Notes under the pieces: generated by a model
Database searches by the model: none
Seen by the model: only the letters and a program-made list of their open reading frames with translations
What the model was told of the DNA's origin: nothing
Position numbers and translations under genes: made by a program
Shown: one piece after another, positions 8,698 through 16,909 of the stretch
Numbering within the stretch: the first letter of the stretch is position 1
How the letters are laid out: the number at the start of each line of letters is the position of its first letter
Source: Rhodalgimonas zhirmunskyi
Lineage (GTDB): Bacteria; Pseudomonadota; Alphaproteobacteria; Rhodobacterales; Rhodobacteraceae
NCBI GenBank assembly: GCA_030848925.1
Contig: JANFFA010000001.1
Coordinates: 620,001 to 684,000 of the forward strand
Direction of reading: 5' to 3'
DNA length: 64,000 nt

Positions 8698-9716
8698 AAT
8701 GCTACTACGCCCCCGAGACCGAAGCACACGACCCGATCTTTCGGCTGACCCACGGCAAGATCCTGCGCAACGCCGAGCGGGCCGAGCGCGCGACCCTGCT
8801 GCTGGCCGCACTCGATCAGCTGTCCCTGCCCGTCAGCGCCCCGCCCCCCGCCCCGCGCACGGCGCTTGAGGCGGTCCATACGTCGCGTATGCTCGATTTC
8901 CTCGAAACCGCGTGGGACGAATGGCAAAACCTGCCCGATGCCGGGCCGGAAGTCGTGCCCAACGTCTTCCCCCGCACCGCCACCGCCTCTTACCCCGAGG
9001 GGATCGTCGGGCGCGCGGGCTGGCACATGGGCGATACTTCGGCCCCTATGGGCGAACACAGCTGGCAGGCCGCCAAGCGCGCCGCCGATTGCGCGCTGGC
9101 CGCTGCCGATGCGGTTCTGGCGGGCGATGCCAATGCCTATGCGCTCTGCCGCCCCGCCGGGCATCACACCAGCGCCGATATCGCCGCCGGGCATTGCTTG
9201 CTCAACAACGCCGCCATCGCCGCCGCCCGGATGCGTGACGGGCACGCGCGCGTCGCCATGCTCGACATCGACGTGCATCACGGCAACGGCACACAGGATA
9301 TCTTTTACGAGCGCGCCGATGTGCTGACCATCTCGCTGCACGCCGATCCGGCAAGTTACTATCCTTTCTACACCGGCTATGCTTCCGAAACCGGTAGCGG
9401 CGCGGGTGAAGGTTACAACGTCAACATGCCCCTGCCCCGCACCACCACGGACGAGGTCTGGCTCGCCGCCATCGACATCGCGCTCGAACGCATCGCCGAC
9501 TATAAACCCGGCGCGCTGGTTCTGGGCCTCGGCCTTGACGCGCATGAAAACGATCCCCTCAAGGGCATGCAGATTTCGTGGGACGGCTTCCGCCGCGCTG
9601 GCGAAAAGATCGCCGCCGCCGGCTATCCCACCGTCTTGATTCAGGAAGGCGGCTACCTCTCGCCCGACCTCACCACCTCGCTGGTGTCCTTCCTGTCCGG
9701 CTATCTGGAGCGCTGA
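8694..9716 (+). CDS. Histone-deacetylase-family amidohydrolase (acetylpolyamine amidohydrolase-like)
   Basis: 340 residues. Class II-style HDAC fold: paired histidines in RPAGHH (157-158), the metal motif DIDVHHGNGT giving probable zinc ligands D193 and H195, the third ligand in LGLDAHENDPL (D282), and EGGY with the transition-state tyrosine Y321. EGGY is typical of bacterial acetylpolyamine amidohydrolases and AcuC-like enzymes, which remove acetyl groups from small amines or proteins. Starts inside the GntR stop codon (ATGA) and is followed after 3 bp by an M20 deacylase gene, so it belongs to the catabolic operon. Most likely deacetylates a small N-acetylated amine; the true substrate is not shown. 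Confidence 0.9.
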   Translation: MKCYYAPETEAHDPIFRLTHGKILRNAERAERATLLLAALDQLSLPVSAPPPAPRTALEAVHTSRMLDFLETAWDEWQNLPDAGPEVVPNVFPRTATASYPEGIVGRAGWHMGDTSAPMGEHSWQAAKRAADCALAAADAVLAGDANAYALCRPAGHHTSADIAAGHCLLNNAAIAAARMRDGHARVAMLDIDVHHGNGTQDIFYERADVLTISLHADPASYYPFYTGYASETGSGAGEGYNVNMPLPRTTTDEVWLAAIDIALERIADYKPGALVLGLGLDAHENDPLKGMQISWDGFRRAGEKIAAAGYPTVLIQEGGYLSPDLTTSLVSFLSGYLER

Positions 9717-9719
9717 GAC

Positions 9720-11003
9720 ATGGCCCTGTCCCCCGATCTCTCCCAAGCGATCCTCGCCGCCGTCGATGACGGGTTCGAGGATCAGATCGCCTTTACCGAA
9801 ACCCTCTCGCGCTTCCCGTCCCTGCGCGGGCAGGAACATACGGCACAGGATTTTCTCCACCGTGAGCTTCAGGCGCGCGGCTACACGATGGACCGCTGGA
9901 CCATCGCGGTCGAGGATATCGAAAACCACCCTGGCTTTTCGCCCGTGGCCGTCGATTATTCCAACGCGATCAATGTGGTCGGCACCCTGCGCCCGAACGC
10001 GGAAACCGGCCGCTCGCTGATCCTGAACGGCCATGTTGATGTCGTCCCCACCGGTCCCGAGGACATGTGGACCTCCCCCCCGTTCGAGCCGCGCCGCGAG
10101 GGCGACTGGCTCTATGGGCGCGGCGTGGCCGACATGAAGGCCGGGATCGCCGCCAATATCTTTGCCGTCGAAGCGCTCAAACGTCTGGGCTACCGCCCCG
10201 CCGCCACGCTTTACCAGCAATCGGTCGTGGAAGAAGAATGCACCGGCAACGGCGCGCTGGCCGCCCTCGTGCGCGGCTACACCGCCGACGCCGCCATCAT
10301 CCCCGAACCCGAGGATGACATGCTGGTGCGCGCCAATGTCGGCGTGCTCTGGTTCAAGGTCCGCGTTCAGGGCGCGCCGGTGCACGTGCGCGAAGCGGGC
10401 TCCGGCGCCAACGCGATCGAGGCGGCCTATGAGTTGATCCGCGGCCTGCGCGAGCTGGAAGAAGACTGGAACAGCCGCAAGGGCGCCTACCGCTATTTCG
10501 AGGATCTCGATCACCCGATCAACTTCAACGTCGGCAAGATCGCCGGCGGCGACTGGGCTTCTTCGGTGCCTGCGTGGTGCGAATTCGACTGCCGCATCGC
10601 CATCTATCCCGGCGTCAAACCGCAAGACGCCGCGCGCGAGATCGAAGACACCCTGCGCAAGACCTCCGACGCGATCCCCTTCCTTGCCAACAACCCGCCC
10701 GAACTCACCTTCAACGGCTTCTTCGCCGAAGGCTACGTGCTCGAAGAAGGCTCCGAGGCCGAGGAAACCCTCGCCCGCGCCCACCTTGCCAGCTACAACG
10801 CCCCGCTCGAAAGTTTCGTCACACCCGGCTATCTTGATGGGCGGGTCTTCACGATCTACGCCGACATGCCCTGCCTCGTCTATGGCCCCTATTCCGACTC
10901 GATTCACGGCTTTGACGAGCGTGTCCGACTCTCGTCGGTCAAGCGCGTCACCGGCGCAATCGCCTTGTTTATAGCGGAATGGTGCGGATTGGAGGCTATT
11001 TGA
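9720..11003 (+). CDS. M20-family deacylase (ArgE/DapE type)
   Basis: 427-residue zinc amidohydrolase. Metal-site motif NGHVDVVP with H105 and D107, bridging aspartate in GVADMKAG (D138), catalytic pair EE at 171-172 in VVEEECTG, and a late histidine in DSIHGFDER. Family members split N-acyl amino acids (acetylornithine, succinyl-diaminopimelate, N-carbamoyl compounds). Translation starts 3 bp after the HDAC-like gene. Two different deacylases side by side suggests removal of two acyl groups, or that the substrate is processed as an acylated amine and then an acylated amino acid. No signal peptide. Specificity unknown. Confidence 0.9.
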   Translation: MALSPDLSQAILAAVDDGFEDQIAFTETLSRFPSLRGQEHTAQDFLHRELQARGYTMDRWTIAVEDIENHPGFSPVAVDYSNAINVVGTLRPNAETGRSLILNGHVDVVPTGPEDMWTSPPFEPRREGDWLYGRGVADMKAGIAANIFAVEALKRLGYRPAATLYQQSVVEEECTGNGALAALVRGYTADAAIIPEPEDDMLVRANVGVLWFKVRVQGAPVHVREAGSGANAIEAAYELIRGLRELEEDWNSRKGAYRYFEDLDHPINFNVGKIAGGDWASSVPAWCEFDCRIAIYPGVKPQDAAREIEDTLRKTSDAIPFLANNPPELTFNGFFAEGYVLEEGSEAEETLARAHLASYNAPLESFVTPGYLDGRVFTIYADMPCLVYGPYSDSIHGFDERVRLSSVKRVTGAIALFIAEWCGLEAI

Positions 11004-11112
11004 TCAAATTCCACGTGACCTTTCCCGCAAACCCCCACTAGACTGCGCCCCAGCGGCGCGCCCGCAACGTTGCAACCCGAAAACTCACAAGACAGGAATC
11101 AGGAGTTCCCCC

Positions 11113-12489
11113 ATGAACCAGCGCCCGAATTCGCTTCATGCGTCCGACATCGCCCATTCGATGCACCCCTACACCAACATGCGCCTGCACGAGGAAAAAG
11201 GCCCCATGATCATGGCCAGCGGCAATGGCGCCCGGGTCACTGACAGCGACGGCAAGGAATATATCGAAGGCCTCGCCGGGCTGTGGTCCGTCGCCGTGGG
11301 CTTTTCCGAAACCCGCCTCGCCGACGCCGCTTATGAGCAGCTCAAGAAACTGCCCTATTACCACAGCTTCGCCCACAAGGCGCACGAGCCGTCGATTCGC
11401 CTCGCCGAGAAAATCGTCGAGATGACGCCCGAAGGGCTGAACCGCGTGTTCTTCACCAACTCCGGCTCCGAGGCCAACGACACCGTGGTCAAGATGGTCT
11501 GGTTCCTCAACAACGGTCTGGGCCGCCCGGAAAAGAAGAAGTTCCTGTCGCGCACCAAGGCCTATCACGGCATCACCATCGCGTCGGGCTCGCTCACCGG
11601 CCTTGCGGGCAACCAGAAGGATTTCGACCTGCCCGCGATCCCCGTCACCCACCTCACCTGCCCGCATTACTGGCGCTACGGCGAAGAGGGCGAGACCGAA
11701 GCCGAATTCACCGCCCGCCTGCTGAAAGAGCTGGAAGACACAATCATTGCCGAAGGCCCCGAAACCATCGGCGCCTTCATCGGTGAGCCGGTCATGGGTG
11801 CTGGCGGCGTGATGACCCCGCCCGAAGGCTACTGGCCCGGCGTCGTCGATATCTGCCACAAGTATGATATCCTCGTCGTCTCGGACGAGGTGATCAACGG
11901 CTTTGGCCGCACCGGCGCGCGCTTTGGCTGTGAACGCTACGGGTTCACACCCGATATCCTCGTGTCCTCCAAGCAGCTGACCTCGTCCTATATGCCGCTC
12001 GCCGCCATCGTGGTGAATGACAAGGTCTATAACGCGATTGCCGACAACACCGCCAAGCTGGGCAACTTCGGCCATGGCTTCACCGCCACCGGCCACCCGG
12101 TCTCCTGCGCCGTGGGTCTCGAAAACCTCAAGATCATCGAAGAAGATGACCTAATGGGCAACGCAAAGCGCCTCGAACCGCTGTTTCAGGACGGTCTGCG
12201 TGCCTTTGCCGATCACCCGCTCGTGGGCGAAGTGCGCGGCGTCGGCCTGATCGCCGGTCTGGAAATGGCCGACAAGAAGACCAAGCAGCCGATTGGCAAA
12301 CCGGGCGCAGTGGCCGCCAAGGTCGCCGCATTGGCCGCCGAAGAAGGGCTGATCTGCCGCAACGTCTATGATTCCGTGGCACTCTGCCCGCCGCTGATCA
12401 TCACCGAAGACGATGTGAAGGAAATCCACGCCCGCCTTGGCCGCGCCCTCGACCGCACGCTGGAATGGGTCGAAGCTGGCGGCGTCTGA
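11113..12489 (+). CDS. Class III PLP-dependent aminotransferase (omega-amine:pyruvate type)
   Basis: 458 residues, ATG 11113 preceded by AGGAG. The fold-type I class III signature is complete: NSGSEANDT (117-124), cofactor-ring aspartate in VVSDEV (D258), and Schiff-base lysine in SSKQLTSS (K287). Overall resemblance is to putrescine/omega-amino acid:pyruvate aminotransferases rather than to ornithine or glutamate-semialdehyde enzymes. It would convert the free amine or omega-amino acid released by the two deacylases to an aldehyde or oxo acid. Last gene of the rightward operon; a strong hairpin follows at 12526-12555. Confidence 0.9.
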   Translation: MNQRPNSLHASDIAHSMHPYTNMRLHEEKGPMIMASGNGARVTDSDGKEYIEGLAGLWSVAVGFSETRLADAAYEQLKKLPYYHSFAHKAHEPSIRLAEKIVEMTPEGLNRVFFTNSGSEANDTVVKMVWFLNNGLGRPEKKKFLSRTKAYHGITIASGSLTGLAGNQKDFDLPAIPVTHLTCPHYWRYGEEGETEAEFTARLLKELEDTIIAEGPETIGAFIGEPVMGAGGVMTPPEGYWPGVVDICHKYDILVVSDEVINGFGRTGARFGCERYGFTPDILVSSKQLTSSYMPLAAIVVNDKVYNAIADNTAKLGNFGHGFTATGHPVSCAVGLENLKIIEEDDLMGNAKRLEPLFQDGLRAFADHPLVGEVRGVGLIAGLEMADKKTKQPIGKPGAVAAKVAALAAEEGLICRNVYDSVALCPPLIITEDDVKEIHARLGRALDRTLEWVEAGGV

Positions 12490-12525
12490 CACGACGCCCC
12501 GCTCACATCGGACCTGTAAAACACA

Positions 12526-12555
12526 GCAGCCCGCGACACCAAAGTCGCGGGCTGC
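12526..12555 (+). terminator. Terminator-like hairpin after the aminotransferase gene
   Basis: Perfect 12-bp stem (12526-12537 with 12544-12555, loop ACCAAA) 36 bp after the stop codon. No T-run follows, so it is a stem-loop of terminator strength rather than a textbook intrinsic terminator. It separates the catabolic operon from bioMNY. Confidence 0.6.
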
Positions 12556-12672
12556 GCTGCAAAACACATCGGTTGATCCCGCCCCCTTCAGGCCAAATCC
12601 TGAATTTACTTGATCACCGCCCCCCTCCTGCGCCATATCGCCCCACCCGTTCAACAGGATCAGGATCGCGCG

Positions 12673-13449
12673 GTGAACGCAGAGGCGCCAACACCCCCCA
12701 AGATGACCGAGACGCGGCGCACCGATGCGCCCGCCCGTCTTGTTCTCGCGGATATGAGCGTCACGCTCGAAGGTCGCCCCGTTCTCGATGCGCTCTCACT
12801 CGATCTCTCGTTTCACCGCCTCGGCGTGGTCGGGCGCAACGGGTCGGGCAAATCCACCCTCGCGCGGCTGATCGCCGGGCTGATCGCGCCGGACAGCGGC
12901 ACCATTCGCCTCAACGGTGCGGATCTGGCGCGCGATCGGCGCGCCGCGCTGCGCGAGGTCGGCATCCTGTTCCAGAATCCCGATCACCAGATCATCTTTC
13001 CCACCGTGATCGAGGAAGTGGCCTTCGGCCTCGCCCAGCTTGGCCAAGGCAAACGCGCCGCCACCGACGCGGCGCGCGACACCCTCGCACGGTTTTCCAA
13101 GCAGATATGGGCCGACACGCCCATCGCGGCGCTGTCGCAGGGGCAAAAACACCTCGTCTGCCTGATGGCCATCGTCGCGATGAACCCGCGCTGCCTGATC
13201 CTTGATGAACCCTTCGCCGGTCTCGACATCCCGACCAAGGCACAGCTGCGCCGCTACCTCGCGCTCTATCCCGGCGCGGTCATCCATATCTCGCACGATC
13301 CGACCGATCTCGAAGACAGCGACCAGTTGCTCTGGCTCGAAAAGGGCCGCATCGCCGCCCAAGGCCCACACACCGAGGTCAACACCGCCTACCTCAGCGA
13401 AATGCATCAACAGGGAGAGCGCGATGATATCTCTGACCTCCCCGGTTAG
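12673..13449 (+). CDS. bioM: Biotin transporter energy-coupling ATPase BioM
   Basis: ATPase of an energy-coupling-factor importer. Walker A GRNGSGKS, Q-loop FQNPDHQII, signature region LSQGQKHLV and Walker B CLILDEPFAG are all visible; LSQGQ in place of LSGGQ is common in ECF ATPases. I take the GTG at 12673 (258 residues) because AGGATC lies just upstream; an ATG at 12703 would give 248 residues. The gene overlaps the next by 26 bp and the third gene encodes BioY, which fixes the role as biotin uptake. No clear BioR box (TTAT-N-ATAA type) was found upstream; a short repeat TTCAGG-N6-CCTGAA sits at 12587-12604. Confidence 0.9.
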   Translation: MNAEAPTPPKMTETRRTDAPARLVLADMSVTLEGRPVLDALSLDLSFHRLGVVGRNGSGKSTLARLIAGLIAPDSGTIRLNGADLARDRRAALREVGILFQNPDHQIIFPTVIEEVAFGLAQLGQGKRAATDAARDTLARFSKQIWADTPIAALSQGQKHLVCLMAIVAMNPRCLILDEPFAGLDIPTKAQLRRYLALYPGAVIHISHDPTDLEDSDQLLWLEKGRIAAQGPHTEVNTAYLSEMHQQGERDDISDLPG

Positions 13450-14038
13450 AACCCGCGCCCACGACGCCCCCGCCGGGGCCAAGCTCGCCCTGCTCGCCGG
13501 GGCGACGGTGGTGCTGGCCGCCACCGATGCGCTGTCCTTTCACATCGCAGCACTTGGCGGCACGCTTTTGCTCTATGCCCTGCCGGGGCGGGTGTTCTTC
13601 AAGGCGGGGGTGTCGCGGCTGCGCATCCTCTGGCCCTTCGTCGCGATCGTGCTGCTCTGGCATGTGGTGTTGCGCGATACCGAGGCGGGCCTTGTCATCG
13701 CCCTGCGCATGGTCACGGCGGTGGGCCTTGCCAACCTCGTCACGATGACGACCCGCCTCACCGATATCATGGCCGTGCTGCGCTGGCTCGGCACGCCCTT
13801 CGCACGGCTGGGGCTGAACATGAACGCGGTCGAAATCGGCATCGGTCTTTTGATCCGCATGGTGCCGGTGCTGCGCGAAAAAGGCGACCGCCTGACCGAA
13901 AGCTGGCGCGCCCGCGCGCGGCGCCGGGCGGGCTGGCGGCTGGTGCTGCCACTCACGGTTCTGGCCCTCGACGATGCCGACAAGGTAAGCGAGGCGCTGC
14001 GCGCGCGCGGCGGCCTCTCAGGAAATGAAAAGGAGTAA
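13424..14038 (+). CDS. bioN: Biotin transporter transmembrane protein BioN
   Basis: 204 residues from the ATG at 13424, downstream of a GGGAGAG ribosome site and inside the end of bioM. Four to five hydrophobic helices and a basic C-terminal coupling segment (SWRARARRRAGWR, then LDDADKVSEALRARG) that matches the A-x-x-A-R-G motif by which ECF T-components grip the ATPases. Forms the membrane scaffold between BioM and BioY. Ends 3 bp before bioY. Confidence 0.9.
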   Translation: MISLTSPVRTRAHDAPAGAKLALLAGATVVLAATDALSFHIAALGGTLLLYALPGRVFFKAGVSRLRILWPFVAIVLLWHVVLRDTEAGLVIALRMVTAVGLANLVTMTTRLTDIMAVLRWLGTPFARLGLNMNAVEIGIGLLIRMVPVLREKGDRLTESWRARARRRAGWRLVLPLTVLALDDADKVSEALRARGGLSGNEKE

Positions 14039-14041
14039 CCA

Positions 14042-14602
14042 ATGGAACGTAACCTCGCGCATATCGCGCTGTTCGCCGCGGTGATCGCGGTGCTCGGGCT
14101 TCTGCCCAAACTCTCGCTCGGTTTCGGCGTGCCGATCACAGCGCAAAGCATGGGCGTGATGCTCGCCGGGGCCGTGCTCGGCTCCAAACGCGGCGCGCTG
14201 GCCGTGCTGCTGTTTCTGCTGGTCACCGCGCTTGGCCTGCCCCTGCTGGCGGGTGGGCGCGGCGGTCTGGGTGTGTTCGTCGGCCCCACGGCGGGCTTTC
14301 TCGTCGGTTGGGTTGCGGCGGCCTTCGTCACCGGCCTGATTGTCGAACAATGGCGCAGCGCGCCCTTGGCAATAGTGGCGGGCCTCGCCTCGGTCATCGG
14401 CGGGATCGTCGTGCTCTATGGCTTCGGCATCGTCGGCATGGCGCTTGTCCTCGACAAAACCCTGATCGAAGCCACCGCGCTTGTCGCCGCCTTCATCCCC
14501 GGCGATTTCGCCAAGGCCATCATCACCGGCCTGCTCACCGCCGCACTGCACCGCGCCCGCCCGGCCAGCATTCTGTCACGCCAGGCCCGCGCAAGCGCCT
14601 GA
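14042..14602 (+). CDS. bioY: Biotin-binding S-component BioY
   Basis: 186-residue membrane protein with six hydrophobic segments. Recognised by the BioY pattern: PITAQSMGVMLAGA near residue 38 and the GGRGGLGVFVGPTAGFLVGW region near residues 75-95. Captures biotin at the membrane and passes it through with BioMN. Third gene of the operon. No biotin synthesis genes lie in the window, so the locus points to scavenging of vitamin, though synthesis elsewhere cannot be excluded. Confidence 0.94.
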   Translation: MERNLAHIALFAAVIAVLGLLPKLSLGFGVPITAQSMGVMLAGAVLGSKRGALAVLLFLLVTALGLPLLAGGRGGLGVFVGPTAGFLVGWVAAAFVTGLIVEQWRSAPLAIVAGLASVIGGIVVLYGFGIVGMALVLDKTLIEATALVAAFIPGDFAKAIITGLLTAALHRARPASILSRQARASA

Positions 14603-14611
14603 AAGGCAACG

Positions 14612-14649
14612 TAAAAAATTGGGGCCGGCGCACCGCGCCGCCCCTCAAT
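14612..14649 (-). terminator. Intrinsic terminator of the DUF900 gene, also facing bioY
   Basis: Stem GGGG-C-CGGCGC / GCGCCG-CCCC with loop ACC (14621-14644). Read on the minus strand it is followed by a run of six T (AATTTTTTAC), a classic rho-independent terminator for the leftward hydrolase gene, whose stop codon lies in its base. The stem would also lie just after bioY on the plus strand. Confidence 0.8.
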
Positions 14650-15763
14650 CCCCAATCACCGAGCCGACCTGCAACAGCCCGGTGCCAAGCTGGTTCAGCA
14701 CGAACGCCCCACCCTCGCGGAACGCATCAAAACTGCCCGCGTTCTGCTCAAGCTCATGCCAAACCCCGGCCATGTTGACGAACCGCGTGTGCCGCGCGGC
14801 CGTCACCGGTTTCACACTGCTGATATCGATCAACTGCACGTCCTCGCGTCGCGCCCCTTCCGCCACCACCGGGTCCTTCACGTTGAGCGCGCCAAGCCGG
14901 GGCCGTTTCGTCGAAAGCTGCGCCGAAAGCTTCAGCGCCCTGTCATCCGTCGCCACCAACACGACAATCGGCCGCTCGAGCGGGGTCATCGCCGCCAACT
15001 GCTGGCGAAAGACAAGAATATCGATATCCGGCGCCACCAGCACGATATCGAGGTCATCAATCACATCGCGCCGCCCCTGCAAGGCCAGCGTGCGCAGGCT
15101 CTCCATGCTCATCCACGCCCCAAGGCTATGCGCCGCCAACAGCACATCGCCCCTCGCCCGGCTCATGTCGGAAAGGAACCCGGCAAAGGCCTCGCGCGTC
15201 ACCTGCGCCTCGTCGCGGTCGGCAAGGTATCCCATCAACCGGCCCTCGCTGGGCCACGAAAACAGCACCGGCGCGCCGAACCGGCCCACCCCGTCCGGCC
15301 CCGCCGTATCCGCACTCAGCTTGGCAAACCGCAACACCGCCTCGGGATAGCGCACGTTGAAACCATGCACGAACAGCGGCACCTGCGCTTCGTCATTGTC
15401 CGCATTGTCGCGCGCCACACCGCGAAAGAACGTCGCCCGGCTCAGGATCTGCACATCCTTGACAAGGTAGTCATGCTGCGGATCGGGGGTGCCATCCGAC
15501 CAATACCGCTTCTTGCGCGCCGTGGGCGGCACCGCGAAATCATAGCGCAGGTAGGTGATGTTCTCCGCCGGTTGATCGCCGAAATTCGTCGATCCCGCCG
15601 GCTCCGCGCGCCGCGTCGTCGCCACGTATAGCCGCTGAATACGCGGCTCTTGCGGCGCCATTGCGGAACCAGACGTTTCAGGCGCGAGCGCAGTGAAATC
15701 CGGCCTCGGCGTGCATGCGACAAGGGCCAGCACCAGAACGATCCACCCTGAAAATCGCCTCAT
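14645..15763 (-). CDS. Alpha/beta-hydrolase lipoprotein (DUF900 family)
   Basis: 372 residues from the ATG at 15763, which gives a lipoprotein signal with lipobox LVAC; an upstream in-frame ATG (15796) would hide it. After a roughly 90-residue leader comes the DUF900 alpha/beta-hydrolase core: oxyanion segment PLFVHGFNVRYPEA, nucleophile elbow AAHSLGAW, and a late histidine near HTRFVNMAGVWHE. Probably a membrane-anchored esterase or lipase of unknown substrate. Stands alone, convergent with bioY. Confidence 0.82.
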   Translation of the reverse strand: MRRFSGWIVLVLALVACTPRPDFTALAPETSGSAMAPQEPRIQRLYVATTRRAEPAGSTNFGDQPAENITYLRYDFAVPPTARKKRYWSDGTPDPQHDYLVKDVQILSRATFFRGVARDNADNDEAQVPLFVHGFNVRYPEAVLRFAKLSADTAGPDGVGRFGAPVLFSWPSEGRLMGYLADRDEAQVTREAFAGFLSDMSRARGDVLLAAHSLGAWMSMESLRTLALQGRRDVIDDLDIVLVAPDIDILVFRQQLAAMTPLERPIVVLVATDDRALKLSAQLSTKRPRLGALNVKDPVVAEGARREDVQLIDISSVKPVTAARHTRFVNMAGVWHELEQNAGSFDAFREGGAFVLNQLGTGLLQVGSVIGD

Positions 15764-15909
15764 CTCAAACCTCTGCCCCAGCGCTTTTCCGGCCACTCAA
15801 TCAGATCTCTCTAACGCCCCGAATACCCCGAAATTGTTTCGAATTTGTAGAAAAATTGCCGCATTTCCCCACGAAATTGATCCCGAACAGGAAACAGTAG
15901 TATTTTACC

Positions 15910-16119
15910 ATGACCAACCAGATCGAAACTTCCGCTTGCACGAACACCCGCCACAGCGCCCTGCGCCATGCCCGGCTGTTCGCCCTGATCCATGCGCGCA
16001 CCGCAGCCGATGCGCCCTGTCCGCAAGCCGAAAACCAGATCGCGCCGCCCGACCCGCGCCGCCCCCTGACCGAATCCGAGCGCGCCGCACTGGGCTATGC
16101 CCCCAGCTTCGGGCGCTGA
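15910..16119 (+). CDS. Small hypothetical protein, 69 residues
   Basis: Short open frame with an AGGAAAC stretch about 14 bases upstream of the ATG. The product is arginine-, alanine- and proline-rich with a C-terminal segment RRPLTESERAALGYAPSFGR that looks like a conserved tail, but I do not recognise a family. Overlapping frames on the other strand (15801-16090) look like shadows. It fills an otherwise empty 380-bp gap between the DUF900 lipoprotein and rlmE. Modest confidence that it is translated. Confidence 0.4.
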   Translation: MTNQIETSACTNTRHSALRHARLFALIHARTAADAPCPQAENQIAPPDPRRPLTESERAALGYAPSFGR

Positions 16120-16146
16120 TCGCCCGAGCCGAACAGCCCCTGTGCC

Positions 16147-16863
16147 TTATCCCCGGAACCCGGTCGCCACCACGAATTTCTCGGAACTGTCCGCCCGCGA
16201 TGACGGCGGTTTCACATTCACCACCTTGGTGAACTTCTGCTTCAGCAGCTTTTGCAATTCGCCTTCCGCCCCCCCGGCCAGAACCTTGGCCACGAAGGTG
16301 CCGCCCTCATCCAGCACGTCAAAGGCGAAATAGGCCGCCGCTTCACACAGCGCCATGATCCGCAGGTGATCGGTCTGCTTGTGCCCTGACGAGGACGCCG
16401 CCATATCGCTCATCACCACGTCGGCCTTACCATCAAGCCACTCTTTCACCTTATCGTCCGCGCCGTCGTCCATGAAGTCGAGCTGATGGATTTCGGCCCC
16501 GACAATCGGCTCGACCTCTTGCAGGTCCACGCCGATGATCCGGCCCACCCGCTTGCCCTGCTTCTCGCCAAGCGCATTGATCCGGGGCACGGCCACCTGA
16601 ATCCAGCCGCCCGGCGCACAGCCAAGATCGACCACCCGCGCCCCGGGCACGAGGAAACGGAACTTATCGTCGAGATCCATGATCTTGAACGCTGCCCGCC
16701 CGCGATAGCCCTCGGCCTGCGCGCGTTTCACATAAGGATCGTTCAACTGGCGTTGCAGCCACCGCGTCGACGAAAGCGTTCGCCCCCGCGCCGTCTTGAC
16801 CTTCACCGTCAGGTCACGCTGTCCGCGCCCCGAGGTGTTCTTGCCGTCCGGTTTCTTACCCAC
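16147..16863 (-). CDS. rlmE: 23S rRNA (uridine-2552 2'-O)-methyltransferase RlmE
   Basis: 238 residues of the RrmJ/FtsJ family. The S-adenosylmethionine site is seen as [14 protein letters not shown] (near residue 81), followed by [12 protein letters not shown] and [10 protein letters not shown]; the catalytic K-D-K-E set is present (K60 region AFKIMDLD, D in VMSDMA, K in [11 protein letters not shown] near [19 protein letters not shown]). Methylates the A-loop of 23S rRNA late in 50S assembly. Has a basic N-terminal tail of about 35 residues, usual in alphaproteobacteria. Confidence 0.94.
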   Translation of the reverse strand: MGKKPDGKNTSGRGQRDLTVKVKTARGRTLSSTRWLQRQLNDPYVKRAQAEGYRGRAAFKIMDLDDKFRFLVPGARVVDLGCAPGGWIQVAVPRINALGEKQGKRVGRIIGVDLQEVEPIVGAEIHQLDFMDDGADDKVKEWLDGKADVVMSDMAASSSGHKQTDHLRIMALCEAAAYFAFDVLDEGGTFVAKVLAGGAEGELQKLLKQKFTKVVNVKPPSSRADSSEKFVVATGFRG

Positions 16864-16909
16864 GCCCGCTCCTTAGGCCTATGCCATTTTCGTGTCGTCT
16901 AGGCACCTT

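Noticed and set aside
8625-10907. 760-codon open frame on the minus strand opposite the deacetylase and M20 genes
   Set aside because: Shadow of high-GC coding DNA: repetitive Gly/Val/Asp-rich translation with no family motifs, fully antisense to two well-supported genes.
1-12489. Ectoine/hydroxyectoine degradation cluster
   Set aside because: Deacetylase plus aminotransferase looked suggestive, but no ectoine hydrolase (DoeA/EutD type), no AsnC-type regulator and the importer is of the peptide family.
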